This document shows, piece by piece, positions 8,045 through 15,762 of a stretch of 35,374 bases of DNA. Where the stretch lies: contig PBYF01000070.1 in assembly GCA_002729515.1 (NCBI GenBank), positions 1 to 35,374 on the forward strand, written 5' to 3'. The translations under genes were made by a program, and so were the position numbers. This stretch comes from Deltaproteobacteria bacterium. Its GTDB lineage: Bacteria > Myxococcota_A > UBA9160 > SMWR01. The notes below the pieces were generated by a model. The model saw only the letters and a program-made list of their open reading frames with translations, ran no database searches and was not told the DNA's origin. Positions within the stretch are counted from its first letter, which is position 1, and each line of letters opens with the position of its first letter.

Positions 8045-8998
8045 ATGCGCGAGACCTACGCCCTGGCTCCCGAATTCGTGTCTCAGCCGAGAATCACGAT
8101 GCCGTCGAACGGGATCCTGTTGCGCGGCGTCAATCTGCTGATTCGGATACAGCGCCGCGGCTTCACCTGGAGCGATCGCGTCGCTGTGCGCACCCACTCC
8201 GTTCGCGCTGAGGACGGCACCGCGACGCCCGTCTTCGAGATCGTTCCCAAAGATCTGTCCGGCACCGCACCGGCCCTCATCGACTACCACGGCGGTGGCT
8301 TTTTCTTCACTTACGCAGGGCTTCACCTTGCCGCTGCGGAGCGCTACGCCCTCGAAGGACGTTGCCGCGTCTTCTTCCCCGACTATCGGCTGTCCATCGG
8401 TCACCCCTTTCCGGCACCCTTCGACGACTGCTACGCGACCCTGGCGTGGGTTCACGCCAACGCGGCCGATCTCGGGGTCGATCCGCAGCGCGTGGCTTTG
8501 ATCGGAGACAGCGCGGGGGGGGCGCTGGCGGCGGGTGTGGCGCAGAAGGCGGCGGATCGAAACGAGAACCCGATCTGCGCCCAGATCCTCATCTACCCGG
8601 TTACGGACCACGAGACCAAGACCAAATCGGCGCGCGAGTTCACAGATACCCCTTTGTGGAAGACCGCATCGAATCGGGCGATGTGGAAGGTGTATCTCCG
8701 GGGAACCGAGTACGCGACGAGCGGTGGCAGCACGCCGGTTTCTCCCTACGCGGCGCCGCTGCACCGGGAGAATTTCGCCGGGCTGCCGCCCGCCCGAGTT
8801 GAGGTGGCGGAATTCGATCCACTGCGAGACGAAGGCCGGCAATACGCCGACGCCCTGCAGGCGGCTGGCGTGTCCGTCGACTTGCGCGAGGCCAAGGGCG
8901 CCATCCATGGCTACGACCTCGTGGCGGGCAGCCCGACGGCCGAGGCGATGTTCAAGGAGCGCAGCGCGGCGATCCAGCGCTTCCTGGGTGATCCCTGA
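8045..8998 (+). CDS. Alpha/beta hydrolase, hormone-sensitive lipase family, 317 aa
   Basis: Serine esterase of the HSL (bacterial family IV) group, likely cytoplasmic. The oxyanion-hole motif HGGGFFF lies near residue 83. The nucleophile Ser is in GDSAGG near residue 156, the Asp in EFDPLRDEG, and the His in IHGYD near the C-terminus, so the full triad is present. Length is typical. GGAGG at 8032-8036 sits eight bases before the ATG at 8045; the open frame extends to 7928, but the protein family starts here. Such enzymes cleave short to medium acyl esters. Following a DHRS1-like SDR, it may belong to one ester/ketone degradation unit, which is inference. Confidence 0.92.
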   Translation: MRETYALAPEFVSQPRITMPSNGILLRGVNLLIRIQRRGFTWSDRVAVRTHSVRAEDGTATPVFEIVPKDLSGTAPALIDYHGGGFFFTYAGLHLAAAERYALEGRCRVFFPDYRLSIGHPFPAPFDDCYATLAWVHANAADLGVDPQRVALIGDSAGGALAAGVAQKAADRNENPICAQILIYPVTDHETKTKSAREFTDTPLWKTASNRAMWKVYLRGTEYATSGGSTPVSPYAAPLHRENFAGLPPARVEVAEFDPLRDEGRQYADALQAAGVSVDLREAKGAIHGYDLVAGSPTAEAMFKERSAAIQRFLGDP

Positions 8999-9387
8999 TC
9001 GCGGAACCGATCTTCGTTCTCGACCAGATCCAGCTTTGCCCGGGAAAGTTGCGGGAATTCAGGGAGAAGCTCGCGCGTGAATACGTTCCCGCAGCGCGGG
9101 GCCGGGCTACGTCTCGACGATTTGCAACTGGGCGTTCAGCCGGCACGCGATACATCTCCGACGACTACCCGGCGGAAGATGCCGCATACCTAGCCGAATC
9201 CGTGCTGCAGCTCTGCCATCTGCCGGCCCCGGTTCGCACGGGCCGTCTCACCTGCAGAGTGCAGTTCCCCGAGGTCGAGGGGTTTTGCATCTCTGCCCAC
9301 TATCCGGTTTCTGTTGGTGCACGGCCGGCAATGCCTGTATCTCCAGCTCGAACTCTCATCTTCGGAATCGATGACTCGATGTGTTAG
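8995..9387 (+). pseudogene. Frameshifted remnant of a NIPSNAP-like dimeric alpha/beta protein
   Basis: Directly after the hydrolase stop, the +1 frame from 8995 reads IAEPIFVLDQIQLCPGKL, then REFREKLAREYVPAARG, the typical start of NIPSNAP-like/ferredoxin-fold proteins ('v.d.i...pGk...f...l..eY.P.ar.rG'). The frame has no ATG; a CTG at 8995 overlaps the upstream stop. After PAARG (about 9105) the expected continuation AGLRLDDLQL appears in a different frame, and the original frame runs into Arg/Ser/Cys-rich sequence to a stop at 9387. This looks like an indel in ggggccgggc around 9100-9110. A sequencing error is the alternative. Confidence 0.45.
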
Positions 9388-9457
9388 TTTATATGATGGA
9401 TCATGACGCCGACTCCGGCACGGATCTGAATCGGACGGCGGAACGGAGAGAACCTTG

Positions 9458-9799
9458 ATGACGTCTGCTTCCACGTTGAAGGATCTGGACATCGAGGAAC
9501 GAATGCGTCTCATGCGCTTCGTGTGTTCGTTTGCCTGGGTGGATCTGAAGATTACCCGCGAAGAGCGTGCGCTCTGTATGCATCTCATTTCGCGCCTCCA
9601 GCTCGATCGAGGCGAGATGAGACAGGTCAAGAAATGGCTGAAGTCACCTCCCGTCCCCGATTCCGTTGATCCGACCGATGTACCCCGGCAACACCGGGTT
9701 CAGTTCTTGCGTTCAGTCGAGTCGATGGTCGCAGTCGATGGTGAAGTGACCGAAGGGGAGCGCGAAGCTGTGATTCTATTCGCGCAGCTGATTCGGTAG
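9458..9799 (+). CDS. TerB-like helical protein, 113 aa
   Basis: Small all-helical protein with the TerB/DUF533-type pattern: FVCSFAWVDLKITREERALCMHLISRLQL, then later MVAVDGEVTEGEREAVILFAQ. The two acidic helix-loop segments (WVDLKITREE and AVDGEVTEGE) resemble the metal-binding halves of the TerB fold. TerB-domain proteins occur in tellurite/stress complexes and in many unrelated settings, so the function is open. The ATG at 9458 is favoured over the TTG just before it; GGAGAG lies about nine bases upstream. It is followed after 33 bases by an exported protein on the same strand, probably one operon. Confidence 0.75.
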   Translation: MTSASTLKDLDIEERMRLMRFVCSFAWVDLKITREERALCMHLISRLQLDRGEMRQVKKWLKSPPVPDSVDPTDVPRQHRVQFLRSVESMVAVDGEVTEGEREAVILFAQLIR

Positions 9800-9832
9800 G
9801 CAGCGTTTCCGGTTTTCCGTAGGGAGATCACA

Positions 9833-10480
9833 ATGAAAATGAAAGCACCGCATAGATTTCAAAACTGCTCGGTGCCCGCCCGACACCCGAACGTCTCGGC
9901 TGCCTGCGTCCGGTTCGGTTTGCTCCTCGTTACGGCCATTCTGGTGGATGTGGTCGCGGCTCAGGCAGCGGAAAACGACCATGGAGATTCCCTGATCGGC
10001 TACAAGTTGCTCGCGCAGTCGCTGTCCGACGAGTCCTCCATCGGCTGGCTGAAGTTCATGCGGGAGATCACGTTGCACGGGCCAGCGAAGGAAGTTGCAG
10101 ATCTCATGGGCCGAATCAGCAAGGTCTCGAAGCAGCGAGGGGCGCAACTGGGGAAGCTTCGGAAGCTTCGTCCGGATGTGACCGGGAATCCGCCCCCGAG
10201 TCCTTTCGGCGATGCAATCCAGGCTTCGGCGAAAGGGCTGGGTACCTACGAGATGATCTTTTCCGACGGGACGTTCGACACGCGTTTCATGCTGCTCCAG
10301 GCCCAGGCGATGCGAATGGTCGCGGTGATCGCCGACCAGACTGCCAAGGTCGACTCGAATGAAGAACGCAAGACCTGGCTCGGGGAAGTGTCGCGAGAGT
10401 ACGAGGCGCTTCGGGAGGAAATCGTTGAGGTCATGGAGGGCTGCCAAGCAGGGGGGGCGGCGTCTTCGCCCGGTTCCTGA
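9833..10480 (+). CDS. Exported helical protein, 215 aa, unknown
   Basis: Not recognised. The ATG at 9833 has AGGGAGA six bases upstream. The first 30 residues are basic and polar, then a hydrophobic stretch (FGLLLVTAILVDVVAAQA) and a probable cleavage at AQA-AE give an unusually long n-region for a signal peptide. The mature part is helical and charged (EVADLMGRISKVSKQRGAQL; FMLLQAQAMRMVAVIADQT; REYEALREEIVEVMEG), suggesting a helical bundle in the periplasm. It sits between the TerB-like protein and the amidotransferase; the spacing to the latter (77 bases) allows but does not prove co-transcription. Confidence 0.7.
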   Translation: MKMKAPHRFQNCSVPARHPNVSAACVRFGLLLVTAILVDVVAAQAAENDHGDSLIGYKLLAQSLSDESSIGWLKFMREITLHGPAKEVADLMGRISKVSKQRGAQLGKLRKLRPDVTGNPPPSPFGDAIQASAKGLGTYEMIFSDGTFDTRFMLLQAQAMRMVAVIADQTAKVDSNEERKTWLGEVSREYEALREEIVEVMEGCQAGGAASSPGS

Positions 10481-10557
10481 TTCCAAGGGTGCCTCGCGCC
10501 GTGAGACCGCAGTTGGGACTCGCGCATGGCACGGACACGCTGTTAGCATGACTCCCG

Positions 10558-11376
10558 ATGTGTGAACTCTTCGCCATGTCGAGCAATGCGGCCGCCAGCG
10601 TGAAGTATTCGCTGGAGGAGTTCTCGAAGCATGGAGGGCTGACAGCGGGGAATAAGGACGGCTGGGGAATTTCCTATTACGAGGGGGGAGAAGCGCGCCT
10701 CATCAAGGAGGCGGCACCTGCCGCCTCGAGCCCGTGGGTGAGCTTCGTTGCGGAGCAGTACTTGCGAAGCGACTGCGTCATGGCCCACGTGCGATTGGCA
10801 TCGCGGGGGGCCGTCCGGCTCGAAAACACGCACCCCTTCGATCGTGAGCTGGGCGGGCGGCGCCACGTTTTCGCGCACAACGGCTCGCTGGACGGGTTTT
10901 GCGATGGCCTGCCGCTGAAGCAGGAATTGTACCGGCCGATTGGAGACACTGATTCGGAGCATGCCTTCTGTGTACTGCTCGAGCGTCTACACGATGCGTG
11001 GTGGAAGAATGGAATGCCTTCGTTGGGCGAGCGGATGGAAATCGTCTCGGGCTTTGCGATGGACGCGCGCAGGCTGGGGCAAGCAAACTTCCTTTACTAC
11101 GACGGAGACGTGCTGTTCGTGCACGCACACAAGCGACGCTGGGAAGAGAACGGAGAGTGCAGTGAGCCGCGGGCGCCCGGGCTCCACGTGCGGACGATCG
11201 AACGCTACCTGTCGGGTCAGGGAGTGGACGTGGGCGGACTCCAGGTCGACTGTCCGGACCAGGAGGTTCTGCTCTTCGCCAGCGTTCCGCTGAGCCGGGG
11301 CGACTGGGACCCGATCGAGGAAGGCACGCTGCTGGGCGTGAAGGCGGGGCGTGAGGTGGCGCGGATCACCCCGTAG
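10558..11376 (+). CDS. Class II glutamine amidotransferase, YafJ type, 272 aa
   Basis: N-terminal-nucleophile (Ntn) hydrolase domain that releases ammonia from glutamine. The nucleophile Cys is residue 2 (MCELFAMSS), exposed by Met removal, as in the family. Other family blocks are NKDGWGISYYEGG, VMAHVRLASRG, THPF and HVFAHNGSL, plus D-x-D-SE (GDTDSEHAF). Length of about 270 aa matches stand-alone YafJ-like enzymes, whose acceptor is not established. The ATG at 10558 is fixed by the Cys2 requirement. No strong Shine-Dalgarno is seen; TTAGCAT about 12 bases upstream could be a -10, which would give a very short leader. Confidence 0.93.
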   Translation: MCELFAMSSNAAASVKYSLEEFSKHGGLTAGNKDGWGISYYEGGEARLIKEAAPAASSPWVSFVAEQYLRSDCVMAHVRLASRGAVRLENTHPFDRELGGRRHVFAHNGSLDGFCDGLPLKQELYRPIGDTDSEHAFCVLLERLHDAWWKNGMPSLGERMEIVSGFAMDARRLGQANFLYYDGDVLFVHAHKRRWEENGECSEPRAPGLHVRTIERYLSGQGVDVGGLQVDCPDQEVLLFASVPLSRGDWDPIEEGTLLGVKAGREVARITP

Positions 11377-11678
11377 GTTCTCGGTCGATCGAATCCCGGA
11401 CTGCGATCGGCCCCGTTTCGTTCGGGCTCGAGGTGTTGCACGGAGCAACTCGTCTGCGGACCACACAGCGGGGAGTTCCGCGAGACGCGTGGCGGGCGCA
11501 ACGCCTTTCTTTCCCGGAATGCGCTCGATGTGGCCCAGACCTGCAGGGTGCCGGTGGGACGCAGGATCACGCTGGGCGCGCGAGTGAAGCTGCAGGTCGC
11601 CGCTCGCGGTGCGGCCGGGGAGGCTTGGTGGGTGAGGTCGGGTATTCTCATCGCGGCGTTCCTGAGAGGAGTGCCGTC
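11377..11678 (+). other. 302-base gap with an open frame that overlaps the next start
   Basis: No gene is called. In the frame of the amidotransferase, an open stretch runs from its stop (11374-11376) to a TGA at 11680-11682, sharing ATGA with the next gene's ATG at 11679. The arrangement recalls translational coupling, and the stretch uses GC-ending codons (VPVGRRITLGARVKLQVAAR). It has no ATG or strong ribosome binding site and no recognisable domain. It could be a small unannotated gene with a GTG start, a decayed gene, or chance in GC-rich DNA. Confidence 0.25.
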
Positions 11679-12161
11679 ATGAGACCTCAACTGTGGGGAG
11701 GCGGGATGAGATCTGATTTCCGACGATTCGCGGTCGGCCTGGGGATTCCGCTCGTCGTTCTGGCCCTCATATTCGCGGTAGCGCCGACTGCGGGTGCACG
11801 ACAGGAGTGGGACCAGGCCAAAGTAACGGCCCTTGCCACCGAGTTGGCCGATGCGGTCCAGGCCCTCGAAAAGACGCTCCGGCGGGAGCCGCACCTCGCT
11901 GCGGCTACCGAGCGTGGAGGCCGCAATGCCAAAGGCCTCTGGGAGTCCGTCAACCGGCTCAAGAAGTCGGCGCGGCAACTGCGTTCCCGGACAGATGCAG
12001 GCGCTGGCTACGAGGAGACCCTTCCCATCGCGGATAAGATCCGGACCCAGGTCCGGGACGCCAATCGGTACGGATCTGGGGTCATGACCACCACGTTCAT
12101 GGACGAGAAGATCGCACCGGTCCAGGATCTGTTGAACCGCCTGGAGCCGTACTATTTCTGA
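11679..12161 (+). CDS. Exported helical protein, about 160 aa, unknown
   Basis: Not recognised. Two starts have ribosome binding sites: ATG at 11679 (GAGAGGAG upstream) and ATG at 11706 (GGGGAGG upstream); I keep the longer. The signal sequence is RRFAVGLGIPLVVLALIFAV with likely cleavage after TAGA. The mature protein is a helical, charged bundle (ELADAVQALEKTLRRE; LWESVNRLKKSARQLR; FMDEKIAPVQDLLNRLEPYYF), plausibly periplasmic. Its size and style resemble the exported protein at 9833, but I see no clear homology. The next gene is on the opposite strand and converges on it. Confidence 0.7.
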   Translation: MRPQLWGGGMRSDFRRFAVGLGIPLVVLALIFAVAPTAGARQEWDQAKVTALATELADAVQALEKTLRREPHLAAATERGGRNAKGLWESVNRLKKSARQLRSRTDAGAGYEETLPIADKIRTQVRDANRYGSGVMTTTFMDEKIAPVQDLLNRLEPYYF

Positions 12162-12212
12162 CCCGAGGCGACCCGCGTTGCGGCCGCATTCCGGTCTCGC
12201 CCCGGCGCGGCG

Positions 12213-13391
12213 TCAACCCAGAGAGCCGACGTCCACCACTTCGGCTTCGATCGGCGGTGTCTGCTCATCCGGAAGCAGGAAGCGCCAGAAGATCATTCCC
12301 TCGCGAATGCCTGCGGGATCGATCCAGTTCGGCACGCCGGGGTCGCGGTGGGCTACGACAATTTCGAAGCTGCCGTCGGCTGCGTAGTGGACCTGGCGGC
12401 GGTTCAGCGAGACTCGGCGGTACCGGTATGGGGGTGTCTGCAGGCGGCGATTCCAGAGCACCACGTTCGCGAAACGGCAGCGAGGGAAACGGCCCCGCAT
12501 GACCAGGGCCTGGTCCGGTTCGAGTTCGTAACGGGTCTGGAGGTAGGCATTGTCCTTCGCCGCGTAGCCGATTTCCGTGTTGCTTGCGTCGTACGACGAG
12601 TTGTCGAATTGATTGACTTCACTGGAGACCCATGCGGGCATCACCTCGGGGGAGATGTCCGGGAAGTCGATCGTCAGGGCGCGTGCGAAGTTGATCACCC
12701 GCCGGATACCGGCAGCCACTGCGGCATCATCCATCGGCGGCGCGGGTCCGGGATCTTCGATCGGCTCGATCCAGAGAGGCACGTGGAAGGTCGGGTCTGC
12801 TGCTGCGCTGCGTTCCCATTCCCAGTAGTGGCGGGTCGTGATGGAGCCGGCGTCCGGCTCGAGCCGTAGCCAGTTGCTCGACTGGGGTTCGGGACTTGCG
12901 ATGATCTCGTAGCTGCCGTCTGCAGCCACGTCGAATTCCGTGTCGTTCAGGGTCGAGATCACGCCCTTCGACATCTGCCCGTCTGCGGTTCCGGCTTCGA
13001 CGCTGAACGAGGTGTAGCAGGCGCCGTGAACGTTGCCGCGAATGCGGTAGGTGCCTGCGGGATCGGTGATGGCGCCGTAGTAGAGGGCGTCGGGATTGTC
13101 GCCGAGCAGCTTCTTGGTCGGGCTCAACCAGCGGTGGAACACCGGGCGCTTGGGATCCATATCGAAACAGCATTGGAAGCCGTGTTGAAGCGCATTCGCA
13201 AGCAGGTAACGCCCGGCAGACCGGCCCTCGGATGTCTCCATGTCGCGATGGGAGCCGATGTAGCCGGCCTCGATCTTGAGGAGCTGCTCGGCCAGATCGG
13301 CAAAAGCGCCGGCTGCTGCATCGCTCGACGCATTGGATTGCGAGGTGTCCGCGAGCGTCGCGGTTGCCTTCTCGGGGCTCTTGTTTCCCAT
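12213..13391 (-). CDS. DUF1214 domain-containing protein, 392 aa
   Basis: The C-terminal half matches DUF1214 (often paired with DUF1254): YRIRGNVHGACYTSFSVEAG, FEIVVAHRDPGVPNWIDPAG and the terminal FWRFLLPDEQTPP. The N-terminal ~70 residues are Ala/Ser-rich without a signal peptide, so it is probably cytoplasmic. The family's biochemical role is not settled. The start at 13391 is chosen because GGAGG lies just upstream (spacing about five) and a Met precedes GNKSPEKA; an upstream in-frame Met at 13463 lies in Arg-rich sequence. It is divergent from the crotonase at 13543, with 151 bases between the two starts, which suggests a shared regulatory region. Confidence 0.88.
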   Translation of the reverse strand: MGNKSPEKATATLADTSQSNASSDAAAGAFADLAEQLLKIEAGYIGSHRDMETSEGRSAGRYLLANALQHGFQCCFDMDPKRPVFHRWLSPTKKLLGDNPDALYYGAITDPAGTYRIRGNVHGACYTSFSVEAGTADGQMSKGVISTLNDTEFDVAADGSYEIIASPEPQSSNWLRLEPDAGSITTRHYWEWERSAAADPTFHVPLWIEPIEDPGPAPPMDDAAVAAGIRRVINFARALTIDFPDISPEVMPAWVSSEVNQFDNSSYDASNTEIGYAAKDNAYLQTRYELEPDQALVMRGRFPRCRFANVVLWNRRLQTPPYRYRRVSLNRRQVHYAADGSFEIVVAHRDPGVPNWIDPAGIREGMIFWRFLLPDEQTPPIEAEVVDVGSLG

Positions 13392-13440
13392 GGGGGCCTC
13401 CGTTTCGAGAAGTATGACACAATGCCCCCGGGCCCGTCTC

Positions 13441-13479
13441 CGGCGCCGGAAAGCGCCGATCACTGCCTTCGCAAAGGCA
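13441..13479 (+). other. Two adjacent short hairpins in the divergent promoter region
   Basis: A perfect 6-bp stem cggcgc/gcgccg with loop cggaaa occupies 13441-13458. A second perfect stem tgcctt/aaggca with tetraloop cgca follows at 13464-13479. Both lie between the divergent starts of the DUF1214 gene and the crotonase, so they could be 5' leader structure of the crotonase transcript or protein-binding sites. No poly-T follows, so an intrinsic terminator is unlikely. Confidence 0.35.
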
Positions 13480-13542
13480 AATCGGATCAGGCCGGGTTCG
13501 GTCGGCGGGATCCGGTACCAGGCACTGGGATGGAGAGAGTAG

Positions 13543-14361
13543 ATGGGGTATCACGAACTGACGTACGAGAAGGCCGACCACATCGCGACGATCACGCTCG
13601 ACAACCCGGAAAAGCTCAACGCGATGACGGGCAAGATGCTCGAATCCTTCTCGAGGGCGATCGAAGAGGTCCGCCGCGACGACGATGTCCGGGTGCTCGT
13701 TCTCACCGGTCGGGGTCGCGGGTTCTGCACCGGGGCCGACACCGAGATGTTGATCGCCCTCGCCATGGGGAAGCCGGTTCCCGGAGCTGTCGAGGAGGAC
13801 GGCCGGCGCCACCGCATGGAGCCGATCGGTTGGTTTGGCGTCGAGGTGAGCCAACTGGAGAAGCCCACGATCGCGGCGATCAATGGTCCGGCTGTCGGCG
13901 GTGGCTTTGCCCTCGCGATGGCGTGCGATCTTCGTGTGATCGCGACCGATGCGACCTTTGGAATGGCTTCGACCCACCGCTATGCCCTGCCGCCCGAAGG
14001 CGGCATCACCTACACGCTGCCTCGCATCGTCGGGTTGACGAAAGCCTGCGAATTGCTGATGACCGGCGACCTCGTCGATGGGGCCGAGGCGGAGCGGATC
14101 GGTCTGGTGAACCGAGCGGTGCCCGCCGAAGAGGTCTTGAACACAGCCATGGAATTTGCCCGGAAGATCGCCGGAAACGGACCGATTGGAATGGAGCTGA
14201 CGAAGCGGCTCATCTATCGGGGTCTGCACGAAACCAGCATCGCAACGCAGGTCGAGCGGGAGGACGCAGCCCTCGTCCACGGCTTCAAGACCGAAGACTA
14301 CGAAGAAGGCGCGCGAGCCTGGTGGATCGAAAAGCGAAAGCCGGTCTTCAAGGGAAAATAG
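13543..14361 (+). CDS. Enoyl-CoA hydratase/isomerase (crotonase) family, 272 aa
   Basis: Crotonase-fold acyl-CoA enzyme. Family blocks are ITLDNPEKLNAM, LTGRGRGFCTGAD (first oxyanion-hole region), INGPAVGGGFALAMACD (second) and YALPPEGGITYTLPRIVG. The Glu in PPEGG corresponds to the general acid/base Glu164 of rat hydratase, while the GGGxE position (Glu144) is Ala here. A one-Glu arrangement is commoner in isomerases or other crotonases than in strict hydratases. GGAGAG precedes the ATG at 13543. The exact reaction is open: beta-oxidation side branch, isomerase, or degradation of an aromatic or terpenoid acyl-CoA. Confidence 0.92.
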   Translation: MGYHELTYEKADHIATITLDNPEKLNAMTGKMLESFSRAIEEVRRDDDVRVLVLTGRGRGFCTGADTEMLIALAMGKPVPGAVEEDGRRHRMEPIGWFGVEVSQLEKPTIAAINGPAVGGGFALAMACDLRVIATDATFGMASTHRYALPPEGGITYTLPRIVGLTKACELLMTGDLVDGAEAERIGLVNRAVPAEEVLNTAMEFARKIAGNGPIGMELTKRLIYRGLHETSIATQVEREDAALVHGFKTEDYEEGARAWWIEKRKPVFKGK

Positions 14362-14551
14362 GCCCGCGAAAGTGAATCGCTAGCCGAGCTTCAATTCGCT
14401 CGCCGTCTGCCGGATGAAGGTCAGACCGAAGCTTTCGTCTCATCGTCCGCACGCGGGCTTCTGCGGGCTGGCTCTTCTCCGCTACGCTGTTTCTGCGCGG
14501 GTGGGGCTCCGCTGCTCTTATTCCTGAACCGTTGGTTACCGAGGGGGTCCA

Positions 14552-14932
14552 ATGTCCATTTTGCTTTTCTGTCTCTTCATCGGCGCCTTGCTGCCCATCG
14601 TACTGTCCTGGGTCGGCGGCTACTTCCGCGTGCAGCAGTTCGGGAGCATGGACAACAAGCATCCGCGTGTGCAATCCGCCCAGCTCGAGGGCGCCGGGGC
14701 ACGTGCGGTGGCGGCTCAACAGAACGCGTGGGAGGCACTGGCATTCTTTACCGCTGCGGTGCTGGTTCACACCGCGCGCGGTGGGAGCGGCGAGACCGCA
14801 TCGATTCTTGCCGCGGTTTGGGTCGCCGCACGGATCCTTCACGGGGTCTGCTATCTCGCCAATCTCGACGTCCTGCGCTCGCTGGCTTTCCTGGCTGCAA
14901 CGGGCTGTGCCATCGGGATCTTCTTCTTCTAG
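14552..14932 (+). CDS. MAPEG family membrane protein, 126 aa
   Basis: Membrane-associated eicosanoid/glutathione metabolism family: four-helix integral membrane protein. Four hydrophobic segments are visible (LLFCLFIGALLPIVLSWVGG; ALAFFTAAVLVHTA; ILAAVWVAARILHGVCYL; LRSLAFLAATGCAIGIFFF). The conserved loop NKHPRVQSAQLEGAGARAVA and NAWEAL match MAPEG, where the equivalent region helps bind glutathione or lipid. Length is typical. The ATG at 14552 follows gagggggtcca, a weak ribosome binding site. TACGCT near 14483 could be a -10. Bacterial members are mostly uncharacterised; detoxification by glutathione conjugation is known only for some. Confidence 0.9.
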   Translation: MSILLFCLFIGALLPIVLSWVGGYFRVQQFGSMDNKHPRVQSAQLEGAGARAVAAQQNAWEALAFFTAAVLVHTARGGSGETASILAAVWVAARILHGVCYLANLDVLRSLAFLAATGCAIGIFFF

Positions 14933-15120
14933 GGCGCAAGAACCAGCAGTCCGGACTACCTGAACTCGAAAACGGGTTGTCGCGGACGCAAAATGTCCCC
15001 GCCGGGTTCGCTTTCCACGGTGTCGCGTTCGGTTGGAGAGCGTTCGCAGCGATGCTCGGCAGCGAGGCCCGCTCTGAAGAGGAGGCCGTGTGACGGGTTC
15101 TGGATCCGTACGGTCACACC

Positions 15121-15279
15121 GACAGGAAGTTCAAGCTGCGTTTCCCTTCCGAGTGGCGGGCAGAGAGAGTACTGCTCGAGAACCGGGCAAGTTGGTGGGG
15201 TTAGGGGTATTCGCCCAGTCCGTGCAGGACGGCTGTCTACTCATCCAACGGTGGGGAAACGCAGCTTGAACTTCCTGTC
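15121..15279. repeat. Perfect 26-bp inverted repeat bounding a 159-bp element
   Basis: The left arm 15121-15146 begins gacaggaagttcaagctgcg; its exact reverse complement is 15254-15279, leaving 107 bases between. All 26 bases match and the match stops sharply on both sides. The right arm is coding, being the last residues of the MarR gene on the minus strand (DRKFKLRFP). The left arm, read on plus, gives the same peptide in a short open stretch (GHTDRKFKLRFPSEW). The size and terminal repeats recall a small non-autonomous element, but I see no target duplication at the outer ends. It could also be an inverted duplication of the marR 3' end. The rest of 14933-15240 holds no gene I can support. 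Confidence 0.85.
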
Positions 15280-15762
15280 TTTGGAGTGGCGAGGGCGCCC
15301 ACTGGTTTTTTTCGAAGACGCGGCTTGCTGCGCCAGGGTGTTGCTCATGTGCCGGGCGAGGCTGGTGACATCGGTCAGGTGCGCCGGACTCGCCAGACCC
15401 CTCATGCGCTCGGCGAGTGCTGTCTCGGCACGCGAGACCGCGGCGAGGCCCTCGTTCGTGGCACGAAGCTGGATGCCCCGGCGGTCCGTCAGCACCGGTA
15501 CGCGCACCATCAGCCCTGCGTGTTCTAGCCCGTTGACCAGCGACGTCAGCGTGGGTCGGGTCACCCCGAGCCGGGTCGCCAGATGGCTGGCCCGGCTCGG
15601 ACTCGTCGCGATCTCCGAGAGGAGCCGGTACTGAGGCAGGCTGATGCCGGTGGACTGACATGCCTGCTCGGCAATGCGGGCCAGCTTTGCCAGCAGGCGC
15701 AGCCCGAGCCGTATCTCGTCGCTGAGTTCCAGAGCGGGCGGCGGTTTGTTGCCGGTGCGCAT
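15241..15762 (-). CDS. MarR family transcriptional regulator, 173 aa
   Basis: Winged-helix dimeric repressor. The N-terminal helices (LLAKLARIAEQACQSTGISL) are followed by YRLLSEIATSPSRASHLATRLGVTRPTLTSLVNGLEHAGLMVRVPVLTDRRGIQLRATNEG in pieces that match the MarR helix-turn-helix (LATRLGVTRPTLTSLVNGLE) and the wing (DRRGIQLRAT). The start at 15762 is chosen for GGGGAG eight bases upstream; an in-frame ATG at 15801 is the alternative. The C-terminal ~25 residues are basic and low-complexity, and the last nine come from the inverted repeat, so the tail may be acquired. A palindrome at 15810-15827 suggests autoregulation. Targets are unknown; MarR proteins usually sense phenolic or other small ligands. 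Confidence 0.9.
   Translation of the reverse strand: MRTGNKPPPALELSDEIRLGLRLLAKLARIAEQACQSTGISLPQYRLLSEIATSPSRASHLATRLGVTRPTLTSLVNGLEHAGLMVRVPVLTDRRGIQLRATNEGLAAVSRAETALAERMRGLASPAHLTDVTSLARHMSNTLAQQAASSKKTSGRPRHSKDRKFKLRFPTVG

Noticed and set aside
7715-8908. 397-aa minus frame opposite the SDR and hydrolase
   Set aside because: Antisense shadow; the plus genes have catalytic motifs and ribosome binding sites.
12727-14280. 517-aa minus frame over the crotonase and DUF1214 region
   Set aside because: Shadow of two well-supported genes; no recognisable domain.
13026-14375. 449-aa plus frame in another phase
   Set aside because: Shadow of the DUF1214 and crotonase genes; Arg-rich and without family sequence.
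15121-15279. Inverted repeat as an IS element
   Set aside because: Only 159 bp, no transposase and no target duplication at the outer ends; kept as an inverted repeat only.
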